From Alphaproteobacteria bacterium (GTDB lineage Bacteria > Pseudomonadota > Alphaproteobacteria > CALKHQ01), in assembly GCA_041396705.1 (NCBI GenBank), contig JAWKYB010000010.1, positions 124,001 through 188,000 on the forward strand: a stretch of DNA of 64,000 nucleotides. Direction: 5' to 3'. Positions 34,516 to 42,841 of this stretch are shown here, piece by piece. Position numbers and translations under genes: made by a program. The first letter of the stretch is position 1. Each line of letters begins with the position of its first letter. Under the pieces are notes generated by a model. The model had not been told where the DNA came from. It saw only the letters and a program-made list of their open reading frames with translations, and searched no databases.

Positions 34516-35109
34516 ATGGCCGAAACCGCAGGCGCGCACGGCGCCGGCACCGAGGGCGGTGACCACGGCGACGACGCGACCAGGCGCGATTTCCTCTACC
34601 TGACCGTGGGGGCGTTCGGGGTCGTGGGCGGTGCGACCGCGATCTGGCCATTCATCAACTCCATGAACCCGTCCGCCGACGTCCTGGCCGCCGGCGCCCC
34701 GGTCGACGTCGACCTCGCGCCGGTGGAGGCGGGCCAGGCGATCACCGTGGTCTGGCGCGGAGAGCCGATGTTCGTGCGCAACCGGACCGAGACCGAGATC
34801 GAGGAGGCGCGGTCGGTCGCGCTGGACGATCTGGTCGATCCGCAGACGGACGAGAGCCGGGTGCACGAAGGCCACGAGCAGTGGCTGATCGTGAAGGGCG
34901 TGTGCACGCACCTGGGCTGCGTGCCGCTGGGCCAGAAGCCGGGTGAGCCGCGCGGCGACTACGGCGGCTGGTATTGCCCGTGCCACGGCTCGCACTACGA
35001 CACCTCCGGGCGAATCCGCCGCGGCCCGGCGCCGGCCAACCTGCCGGTGCCGCCCTACGCCTTCTCGGCCGAGGAAGAGGGCATCGTCACCATCGGCGAG
35101 GAGGCTTGA
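34516..35109 (+). CDS. petA: Ubiquinol-cytochrome c reductase Rieske iron-sulfur subunit
   Basis: A 197-aa subunit of the cytochrome bc1 complex; it moves electrons from quinol to cytochrome c1 on the periplasmic face. A TAT-like anchor starts with ATRRDFLYLTVGAFGVVGG (residues 21-39). The 2Fe-2S ligands are C130 and H132 (CTHLGC) and C154 and H157 (CPCHGSH), with C135 and C156 forming the disulfide. CTGGAGG precedes the ATG. It is the first gene of petABC, with petB starting 2 nt after its stop. Confidence 0.96.
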   Translation: MAETAGAHGAGTEGGDHGDDATRRDFLYLTVGAFGVVGGATAIWPFINSMNPSADVLAAGAPVDVDLAPVEAGQAITVVWRGEPMFVRNRTETEIEEARSVALDDLVDPQTDESRVHEGHEQWLIVKGVCTHLGCVPLGQKPGEPRGDYGGWYCPCHGSHYDTSGRIRRGPAPANLPVPPYAFSAEEEGIVTIGEEA

Positions 35110-35111
35110 TC

Positions 35112-36425
35112 ATGAGCGGCCACACGTCGGCGACGCCGAAGAGCGGGCTGATCGGCTGGATCGACAGCCGCCTGCCGGTCTTCAGCTACCTCGAGAAGGA
35201 ATACCGCCAGTTCCCGGCACCGCGGAACTTCAACTACTTCTGGAACTTCGGCGCGATCGCCACGGTGATGCTGGTGACGATGATCGCCACCGGCATCGTG
35301 CTGGCAATGCAGTACACGCCGCATGTCGACATGGCGTTCAACAGCGTCGAGCGCATCATGCGCGACGTGAACAACGGCTGGCTGCTGCGCTACCTGCACA
35401 TGAACGGCGCGTCGTTCTTCTTCATCGCCGTCTACATCCACATCCTGCGCGGCCTCTGGTACGGCTCCTACAAGCAGCCGCGCGAGCTGCTGTGGATCCT
35501 CGGCGTCGTCATCCTGCTGCTGATGATGGCCACCGCCTTCATGGGCTATGTGCTGCCCTGGGGCCAGATGAGCTTCTGGGGCGCCAAGGTCATCACCAAC
35601 CTGTTCTCGGCAATTCCGCTGGTCGGCGAGGACATCACCACCTGGCTGTGGGGCGGGTTCACCGTCGACAACCCGACGCTGAACCGGTTCTTCTCGCTGC
35701 ACTATCTGCTGCCGTTCGTCATCGTCGGGGTGGTCGGCCTGCACGTGGTGGCGCTGCACGTGGTCGGCTCCAACAACCCGCTCGGCATCGACCCGAAGGG
35801 CCCGCGCGACACGCTGCCGTTCCACCCGTACTACACGGCGAAGGACAGCTTCGGCATCGTCGTGTTCCTGATCGTCTATGCCCTGTTCGTGTTCTTCCTG
35901 CCGAACTACATGGGCCACCCGGACAACTACATCCCGGCCAATCCGCTGTCGACGCCCGCGCACATCGTGCCGGAATGGTACTTCCTGCCGTTCTACGCGA
36001 TCCTGCGATCGATCGATTTCGACATCTGGTTCATCCCGGCCAAGCTCGGCGGGGTGATCGCGATGTTCGGCTCGATCCTGGTGCTGGCACTGGCGCCCTG
36101 GCTGGACAAGTCGCCGGTGCGCTCGTGCAAGTTCCGCCCGGTGTATCGCTGGTTCGTGCTGATCCTGGTTGCCGACGTGATCCTGCTCGGGCTGGTCGGC
36201 GCCAAGGTGCCGGACGACGAGGTGTTTGCGGGCCTCGGCATCACCTGGCTCGACGTCGGCCATATCACGACCTTCTGGTACTTCATCCACTTCCTGATCG
36301 TGATGCCGCTGGTCGGCAAGATGGAGCGTCCGCTGCCGTTGCCGCTCAGCATCCGCGACGCGGTGCTGAAAGGCGGGGGCGGCATGCCGGCCGGCGCTGC
36401 GGCGCAGACGTCGCACAAGGCTTGA
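35112..36425 (+). CDS. petB: Cytochrome b subunit of bc1 complex
   Basis: A 437-aa multispan membrane protein that binds two b haems and the quinol sites. Visible features are the haem-ligand helices (YLHMNGASFFFIAVYIHILRGLWYGS and HYLLPFVIVGVVGLHVVALHVVGSNNP) and the Qo-site PEWY motif (IVPEWYFLPFYAILRSI). Full-length cytochrome b, not fused to cytochrome c1. It lies tightly between petA and petC. Confidence 0.96.
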   Translation: MSGHTSATPKSGLIGWIDSRLPVFSYLEKEYRQFPAPRNFNYFWNFGAIATVMLVTMIATGIVLAMQYTPHVDMAFNSVERIMRDVNNGWLLRYLHMNGASFFFIAVYIHILRGLWYGSYKQPRELLWILGVVILLLMMATAFMGYVLPWGQMSFWGAKVITNLFSAIPLVGEDITTWLWGGFTVDNPTLNRFFSLHYLLPFVIVGVVGLHVVALHVVGSNNPLGIDPKGPRDTLPFHPYYTAKDSFGIVVFLIVYALFVFFLPNYMGHPDNYIPANPLSTPAHIVPEWYFLPFYAILRSIDFDIWFIPAKLGGVIAMFGSILVLALAPWLDKSPVRSCKFRPVYRWFVLILVADVILLGLVGAKVPDDEVFAGLGITWLDVGHITTFWYFIHFLIVMPLVGKMERPLPLPLSIRDAVLKGGGGMPAGAAAQTSHKA

Positions 36426-36438
36426 GGAGATGGCGGGC

Positions 36439-37227
36439 ATGAAGCGCGCAACGATTGCGACCCTCGCCGCCGCCGTTCTCGGCGCCGGCATGGCCTACGC
36501 GGCGGAAGAAGCGGCCGATGGCGCGGCCGCGTCGCACACGATCGAGATCCCGTCCGAGCACTGGTCCTGGGACGGCATCTTCGGCGGCTTCGACCAGGCC
36601 CAGCTGCAGCGCGGCTACCTGGTCTACGAGCGGGTCTGTTCGGCCTGCCACTCGATGAACCTGCTCGCCTTCCGGCACCTGCACGGCCTCGGCTTCGATG
36701 AAAGCCAGATCGAATCGATCGCCGCGGCGCGCCGGGTCAGCGACATCGATCTCGAGACCGGCGATACCATCACAAGGGCGGCGCGACCGGCCGACCACTT
36801 CCCGGCTCCCTTCGCAAACGAGATCCAGGCACGGTCGGTCAACAACGGCGCGCTGCCCCCCGATCTCAGCGTGATCGTCAAGGCGCGGGTCGGCGAGGCC
36901 GACTACATTCACGCGCTGCTGACGGGCTACGAGGATGCGCCTGCCGGCATCGACGTTCCGGCCGGCAAGTACTACAACGCCTACTTCCCGGGACATGTGA
37001 TCTCGATGGCGCCGCCGTTGTCCGACGGCCTGGTCGACTATATCGACGGCACGCCGAACACGCGCGACCAGATGGCCCGCGACGTGTCCGCCTTCCTGGC
37101 CTGGGCGGCCGAGCCGTCGCTGGTCGAGCGCAAGGAACTGGGCGTCAAGGTCGTGCTGTTCCTGATCGTGCTGGCCGGCGTCGCCTATGCGGTCAAGCGC
37201 AAGGTCTGGTCCGACGTCGAGCACTAA
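36439..37227 (+). CDS. petC: Cytochrome c1 subunit of bc1 complex
   Basis: A 262-aa c-type cytochrome. A signal peptide is cleaved near AYA-AEE, haem binds at C67-S-A-C70-H71 (CSACHSMN) and the likely Met ligand is in HVISMAPPLSDG. A C-terminal anchor (VVLFLIVLAGVAYAVKRKVW) fixes it in the inner membrane. ATG 36439 is preferred over 36430 because GAGGAG lies at normal spacing to it but directly abuts the earlier codon. A terminator-like hairpin follows. Confidence 0.95.
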   Translation: MKRATIATLAAAVLGAGMAYAAEEAADGAAASHTIEIPSEHWSWDGIFGGFDQAQLQRGYLVYERVCSACHSMNLLAFRHLHGLGFDESQIESIAAARRVSDIDLETGDTITRAARPADHFPAPFANEIQARSVNNGALPPDLSVIVKARVGEADYIHALLTGYEDAPAGIDVPAGKYYNAYFPGHVISMAPPLSDGLVDYIDGTPNTRDQMARDVSAFLAWAAEPSLVERKELGVKVVLFLIVLAGVAYAVKRKVWSDVEH

Positions 37228-37275
37228 TAGGGCGGTCGGTGCGCGCATGCCGGCCGGACCCAACCTGAATCCAAT

Positions 37276-37316
37276 CTCGGCGACCCCGGCCCGGACCGGC
37301 GGTCGCCGAGTTGCTT
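37276..37316 (+). terminator. Terminator-like hairpin after petC
   Basis: CTCGGCGACC (37276-37285) pairs with GGTCGCCGAG (37301-37310). The 15-nt interval between can itself pair partly, and TTGCTT follows. It separates petABC from mtnP. The U-tract is weak. Confidence 0.6.
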
Positions 37317-37332
37317 CAGCGGCTTGCCCACG

Positions 37333-38230
37333 ATGATGTCGAGGGTCGGCTCTCCCGTCGTCGGCATCATCGGCGGCAGTGGGCTCTACGAGATCGACAG
37401 GCTCGCCGATGTGGAGTGGCGCACGGTCGAGAGCCGTTCCCGGCACGCCGTCGGACCAGCTGATGTTTGCCCGGCTCGACGGACAGCCGGTGGTGTTCCT
37501 GCCGCGCCGCAGCCGCGGCCACCGCATTCCGCCGAGCGAGATCAACTACCGCGCCAATGGTAGAGCGCGCTGAAGCGGGCGGGCGTCGGCGAGATCGTCT
37601 CGGTCAGCGCCGTCGGATCGCTGGACGAGGGAACGCCGCCCGGCACCTTCGTGCTGGTCGATCAGTTCATCGACCGCACCTTCGCGCGGGCCAAGAGCTT
37701 CTTCGGCACCGGGCTGGTCGCCCATGTTTCGATGGCGCGGCCGATCTGCCGGCGCGTCGCCGGGGCGCTCTACCGCGCCGCCCAGGACCTCGGCATCGAC
37801 GTGCAGCAGGGGCGGCACCTATCTGGCGATGGAGGGGCCGCAGTTCTCAGCGAGGCCAGGATCGGCGCTTCAACACCGCAGTTGGGGCTGCCAGGTGATC
37901 GGCATGACCAACATGCCCGAGGCTTAAGGGATTGGCGCGCGAGGCCGAGCTGTGCTACGCGAGCGTGGCCATGGTCACCGGCTTCGACGCTGCTGGCATC
38001 CGAACCACGACGCCGTCAATGTGGAGCAGGTGGTGAAGGTGCTGCTGGCCAACGCCGCCAGGGGCGCGACCTGGTCAAGGGCGTGGTGCCGTTGCTGGCA
38101 GCGCGCCAGGGCCCGTGCGAGGCGGCTGCCATCACAGCCTGGACAACGCGGTCGATCACCGCGCCGGCCGCGCACGCGATCCGGCCATGGCGGCGAGACT
38201 GAGACGGTCGCCGGCCGCGTGCTCGGCTGA
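37333..38230 (+). pseudogene. mtnP: S-methyl-5'-thioadenosine phosphorylase, frameshifted
   Basis: Pieces of MTA phosphorylase appear in order but in changing frames: VGIIGGSGLYEID; then GTPSDQLMFARLDGQPVVFLPR and GHRIPPSEINYRAN; then KRAGVGEIVSVSAVGSLDEGTPPGTFVLVDQFIDRTFARAKSFFGTGLVAHVSMARPIC; then YLAMEGPQFS, CQVIGMTNMPEA, AREAELCYASVAMVTGFD, VEQVVKVLLANAA and finally VAGRVLG at the stop. The first change is an extra base near 37440; further ones fall near 37560, 37810, 37930 and beyond. The intact enzyme splits methylthioadenosine to adenine and methylthioribose-1-phosphate. Residue conservation between breaks is excellent, which suggests sequence errors rather than old decay. Confidence 0.85.
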
Positions 38231-38291
38231 ACGCAACCCGCGGGCGGCCGGGCCCGCGCGACGGCATCGGGCAAGACTGGGGAACGACGGA

Positions 38292-39120
38292 ATGGACCAC
38301 TTCGACCTGCGGCGCGCGATCGTCGATACCTGCCTGGAGATGGGGCGGCTGGGGATCAACCAGGGAACCTCGGGCAATGTCAGCGCCCGCATCGAGGGCG
38401 GCATGCTGATCACGCCGTCCGGCGTGCCCTATGACGAGATGGGCGTGCAGGACATCGTGTTCATGGCGTCGAACGGCGACTGGCGGGCGATCGAGGGCCG
38501 GCGGCCGTCGAGCGAATGGCGCTTCCATCTCGACATCTACAACAACCGGTCGGACGCCGGCGCCATCGTCCACACCCACGCCACCCACTGCGGCGCTGTC
38601 GATGCACCGCAAGGGATATCCCGGCGGTGCACTACATGATCGGCTTCGCCGGCGGCAATTGATCCGCTGCGCCGAATACGCGACCTTCGGTACGCAGAAC
38701 CTGTCCGACAACGCGCTGAAGGCGCTGCAGGAGCGGCGCGCCGTCGCGCTTGGCCAACCACGGCATGATCGTGTTCTGGGACACGTTGAAGCGCGCCCTG
38801 TGGCTGGCCAACGAGGTCGAGGTGCTGGCCTCGCAATACTGGCATGCGCTGCAGATCGGCAGGCGACGGTGCTGTCCGACGCGGAGATGGAGATCATCGT
38901 CGCCAAGTTCGGCAGCGAGCACGGCCTGGGCGGCGCCAAGCTGCGGCCGACCAAGGCCAGGCTGGGCCAGAAGACAAGCCAGGCGACCGGTAGCGAAGGT
39001 GGTCGCCAAGGCGGCGAAGGCGAAGCCGGCGAAGCCGAAGCGGGCCGCCGCCAGGCGCAGCCGGCCGAACCGCCGGCGCGGCCGGGCGAAGGCGGCAAGC
39101 GCGAGGCCAGGGCGGCCTGA
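38292..39120 (+). pseudogene. Class II (zinc) aldolase, frameshifted
   Basis: The gene starts MDHFDLRRAIVDTCLEMGRLGINQGTSGNVSARIEGGMLITPSGVPYDEM, the phosphate-binding opening of class II aldolases such as fuculose-1-phosphate aldolase. The catalytic Glu is in PSSEWRFHLDIY and the zinc ligands in HTHATHC. The rest is in other frames: AVHYMIGFAGG, IRCAEYATFGTQNLSDNALKALQERRA, ANHGMIVFWDTLKRALWLANEVEVLASQYWHAL. The last part holds an unusual Lys/Ala/Pro/Arg-rich tail (VAKAAKAKPAKPKRAAARR); which frame it ends in is uncertain (39120 or 39175). Next to mtnP it may be the Ald2-type enzyme that cleaves methylthioribulose-1-phosphate to DHAP and an aldehyde. Confidence 0.8.
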
Positions 39121-39171
39121 GCCGCCGGCCGCAACGGCGCACCCGCGCAGTTCCGGTAGGGAGCCAGAACG

Positions 39172-40579
39172 ATGACCGCAACGATCTCGCCCTATCCTCG
39201 CGCCGCGCTGGGCGTCGACGTGCTCGACAGCCTGGCCGCCATCGTCGGCGACCGGCTGGCGACGACGCCGGGGATCCTCGAGCGCCACGGCCGCGACAGA
39301 TCCTTCCATCCGTCGGTGGCGCCGGACGTGCGGTGGTGTTCGCGCAGCACCGAGAAAGATCGCGGCGATCGTCCGCCTGTGCGCGGAGCGGCGGCTGCCG
39401 GTGCCGTTCGGCGTCGGCACGTCGCTGGAAGGCCATGTCGCCGCGCTGCAGGGCGGGGTCTGCATCGACCTGTCTGCAGATGGGCCGCGTGCTCGAGGTC
39501 AATGCGGAGGTGCAGCGGACTGCCGGGTCCAGGCCGGGGTGACCCGCAAGCAGCTCAATGCGCACCTGCGCGACAGCCTGTTCTTTCCGATCGACCCCGG
39601 CGCCGACGCCACCATCGGCGGCATGGCGGCGACGCGCGCCTCCGGCACCAGCGCCGTGCGCTACGGCCACCATGCGCGAGGCTGTGCTGGGGCTGACCCT
39701 TGCAGTGCTGGCCGACGGCCAGGTCCCTGCCGGCGGGCGGGCGCGCAGGTCGTGCCAGAAGCTACGGCCTCACCCGCCTGATGGTCGGCTCGGAGGCACG
39801 CTGGGCGTGATCACCGAGGTGCAGCTGCGCCTGCACGGCGTGCCGGAGGCGATGTCGGCCGCGGTCTGCCAGTTCGACGAAGCCTGGACGGGGCCGTGCC
39901 GCACCGGTGATCGAGACCATCCAGCTCGGCATTCCGGTGGCGCGGGTCGAGCTGCTCGACGACATCCAGATGGGCGCCGTCATCGCCTTCAACAAGATGG
40001 AAGGCTATCGCCCGGCCGACACGCTGTTCTTCGAATTCCACGGCACCACGCGCTGGGCCGCGGAGCAGGCGACGGAGGTGGTTGGCGAGATCGCCCGCGG
40101 CCAACGGCGGCGGCGTTCCGCTGGGCGACCCTGGCCGAGGCGCGAAGTGCTGGCACGCGCGGCACGAGGCCTTCTATGCGGCACTGGCGCTGCGGCCGGG
40201 CTGCAAGGGCTGGCCGACCGACGTCCTGCGATGCCGATCTCGCGTCTGGCCGAGGTGATCGGCGACCAAGGCCGATATCGAGGCCTCAGGCGTGCTGGCG
40301 CCGATCGTCGGCCATGTCGGCGACGGCAACTTCCACCTGGTGTTCCTGATCGATCCGGATAATGCCGACGAGATGCGCCGCGCCGGCGAGGTCAACGACC
40401 GGATGATCGCGCGTGCGCTGGCCGCCGGCGGCACCTGCACCGGCGAGCATGGCATCGGCTACGGCAAGATCGCCTGCCTGGAGAAGGAGCAGCCGGATTC
40501 GGTGGCGGTGATGCGCACGATCAAGCGGGCGCTGGACCCGCACAACCTGATGAACCCCGGCAAGGTGCTGCGGGTCTGA
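39172..40579 (+). pseudogene. FAD-linked oxidase (D-lactate/glycolate dehydrogenase type), frameshifted
   Basis: Fragments of a GlcD/Dld-type flavoprotein lie in order in three frames. They are the start MTATISPYPRAALGVDVLDSLAAIVGDRLATTPGILERHGRD; then RLPVPFGVGTSLEGHVAAL; RKQLNAHLRDSLFFPIDPGADATIGGMAATRASGTSAVRYG; VITEVQLRLHGVPEAMSAAVC; and an intact end VGHVGDGNFHLVFLIDPDN ... GGTCTGEHGIGYGKIACLEKE ... KRALDPHNLMNPGKVLRV. The last segment (from about 40290) is clean. The intact enzyme would oxidise a 2-hydroxy acid and feed electrons to quinone or cytochrome c. Gaps between fragments are consistent with single-base indels. Confidence 0.82.
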
Positions 40580-40595
40580 GCGGGGCGGCGCGGGA

Positions 40596-41675
40596 ATGGA
40601 GCCGGCGGGCCACCAGCCACAGCGCATCTTCGAGGTCGGCGACATCGTGCCGTCGTTCGTGCTGCCGGACCGGCACGGCGCGCGGCTCGATTTCGGCCAG
40701 CAGAGCCGCGCCGGGCGGGTCGTCGTGCTGCACGTGGTGTCGGCCGACAACCTGGCGGCCGGCGGCCGTGCCCTGACCGCGCTGACCGGCGCGGTGGCGG
40801 ACGGGGAGGACGTCCAGGCCTTCGTGGTGGCGGGCGGATGCCAGCCCGGCGACAAGGCGCTGACCGACGACCGCATGCTGCCCGACCCGCAGGGTCTGAT
40901 CGCCAAGGCGTTTGCCCTGCAGTTGCCGGCCTGGCTGGTGCTCGACGCCGGCTTCCGGCTGTCGGCGAAGGCCGGCGGCATGGCCGAGGCGCTGGGTGCC
41001 GTGAGGGCGCTGGCCGGTCGCAGCGCGCCCGACCGGGTTCGCATCCAGGCGCCGGTCCTGGTGCTGCCGGGGCTGTTCGAGCCGGCGTTCTGCAGCCGCC
41101 TGATGGCGTTCTGGGACGAGGGCCACAAGGTCGCCGACCTGGTGTCGTCCTCCGCCGGCGATGCCGCGTCGGGCCGCGCCTATGCGGCGCTGAAGCGGCG
41201 GACCGACGTCGCGGTCGACGACGCCGGGATCACCGCCGAGATCCGCCGCCGGCTGGCGCGCCGCGCCTTGCCGCAGATCGCCGCCGCGTTCCAGCGCCCG
41301 GTCGACCATTTCGAGACGTTCCGCGTCGGCTGCTACGACGCGGCGACCGGCGGCCATTTCGGCCGTCACCGCGACAACACGACGCCCTATACCGCGCACC
41401 GGCTGTTCGCCCTGACCGCGAACCTGAACGGCGACTACGAGGGTGGCGAGCTGGTCTTCCCGGAATTCGGCCGCCAGCGCTATCGCCCGGAGCCGGGCGG
41501 CGGGGTGGTGTTCTCCTGCGCGCTGCTGCACGAGGCCTTGCCGGTGACGGCGGGGCGGCGCTTCGGCCTGTTCGGCTTCCTGTTCGACCGTGCCGGTGCC
41601 GAGCAGGTCGGCCGCCGGCTGCAGCAGGAACGCGCCGCCGGCCGCGACCCCGAGGCTGCCTGGCGCAGCATGTAA
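40596..41675 (+). CDS. Redoxin-like domain fused to 2OG-Fe(II) oxygenase (paralog 1)
   Basis: A 359-aa protein. Residues 1-140 resemble a peroxiredoxin/thioredoxin-like fold (FEVGDIVPSFVLPDRHGARLDFG) but lack the usual peroxidatic Cys. Residues 165-345 form a prolyl-4-hydroxylase-type jelly roll: metal ligands H and D in HFGRHRDN, the distal His in LLHEALPV, and the 2-oxoglutarate Arg in RRFGLFGF. YEGGELVFPEFGRQRY is typical of the family. It probably hydroxylates a protein side chain or small molecule. The downstream gene is a paralog. Confidence 0.83.
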   Translation: MEPAGHQPQRIFEVGDIVPSFVLPDRHGARLDFGQQSRAGRVVVLHVVSADNLAAGGRALTALTGAVADGEDVQAFVVAGGCQPGDKALTDDRMLPDPQGLIAKAFALQLPAWLVLDAGFRLSAKAGGMAEALGAVRALAGRSAPDRVRIQAPVLVLPGLFEPAFCSRLMAFWDEGHKVADLVSSSAGDAASGRAYAALKRRTDVAVDDAGITAEIRRRLARRALPQIAAAFQRPVDHFETFRVGCYDAATGGHFGRHRDNTTPYTAHRLFALTANLNGDYEGGELVFPEFGRQRYRPEPGGGVVFSCALLHEALPVTAGRRFGLFGFLFDRAGAEQVGRRLQQERAAGRDPEAAWRSM

Positions 41676-41760
41676 CTTTCGCCATCGGCGCCTTGGTCGC
41701 GTTTCCCGCCACCGCGCGCCGTGCTAAGGCAGCGGCACGCCAACCGATGGGGATTCGGCC

Positions 41761-42815
41761 ATGGCCCTGACCGCGGGCGACCTTGTGCCCAACATCACGA
41801 TGCCCGGCCCGCAGGGCGAGCGGGTGGAACTGGGCGCGCGCTGGCGGGCGGGCTATGTGCAGGTGGTCGGCTTCGCCGATGCCGCCACCGCCGGCCCGAT
41901 GGTGGCCGCACTGCAGGCGCATCGCGCGACCCTAGCCGCCCTCGATGCGGTCGTCGCGGTCAGCGCGCCGGCGGGATGCTGGACAGCGATGCCGGCGGCG
42001 GACTGGCCGGTGGCGATGGCGGAGCGCGACTTCCAGCTGGCGCAGGCGTTGGGCGCCGCGCCACCGTGCCTGTGGGTGGTCGATCAGGCGCGGCGGCTGG
42101 TGGAAACGCTTCCATGGTCCGAGCTGCGGTTGCGGACGCCGTCGCGCTGGCCGAACGGCTGGAGGGGCGCACGCCGGCGGCGACCCTGCAGATGTCGCCG
42201 CCGGTGCTGGTGATCCCGCAGCTGTTCGAACCGGATTTCTGCCGGCGTCTGATCGCCTACTGGAACGACCATGACAAGCTGGCCGACATGGTCTCGACCG
42301 GCGATTTCCGCGGCGGCGGCCAGATCGCTGAGGCCAGCCTGAAGCGCCGGCTGGACACGCCGATCACCGATGTGGAGCTGACCCGGGCGATCGCCGAGCG
42401 GATGCAGCGCCGGGCCGGCCCGATGATCGGCAAGGCGTTCAAGACCGTCGCCAACCATTTCGAAACGTTCAAGATCGGCTGCTACGATGCGGCCAATGCC
42501 GGCGGCTTCGGCCGCCACTGGGACGACACCGCACCGAAGGCGGCGCACCGAAAGCTGGCGATGAGCGTCAATCTCAACACCGGCGAGTACGAGGGCGGCG
42601 AACTGGTCTTTCCCGAGTTCGGCCGCATCCGATATGCGCCGCCGAGCGGAACCGCGGTCGTGTTTTCCTGTTCGTTGCTGCACGAGGCCCTGCCGGTGAC
42701 ACGCGGCCGCCGGTTCGGGCTGTTCGGATTTTTCTTCGATGACCAGGGCGCGGCCCAGGTGCGGCAGTGGATCGAGGCCGACGGCGGGCGCATCCAGGTC
42801 GAACAGGCGCGTTGA
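41761..42815 (+). pseudogene. Redoxin-like/2OG-Fe(II) oxygenase (paralog 2), one frameshift
   Basis: A second copy of the preceding protein. The first frame gives MALTAGDLVPNITMPGPQGERVEL through APPCLWVVDQARRLVETLP, ending prematurely. The continuing frame resumes at VRAAVADAVALAERLEG and carries VLVIPQLFEPDFC, the metal motif FGRHWDD, LLHEALPV, RRFGLFGF and the end QVEQAR. One missing base near 42110 would rejoin them into about 350 residues, the length of paralog 1. Both halves look under selection, so a sequencing error is likely; otherwise only the C-terminal oxygenase could be made. Confidence 0.78.
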
Positions 42816-42841
42816 GCGTCGCGAACGCACGGAGCAAGAGT

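Noticed and set aside
40500..41531. Minus-strand frame opposite the first 2OG-Fe(II) oxygenase
   Set aside because: Gln/Arg-rich antisense product without pattern; the plus-strand frame has the complete metal-binding triad.
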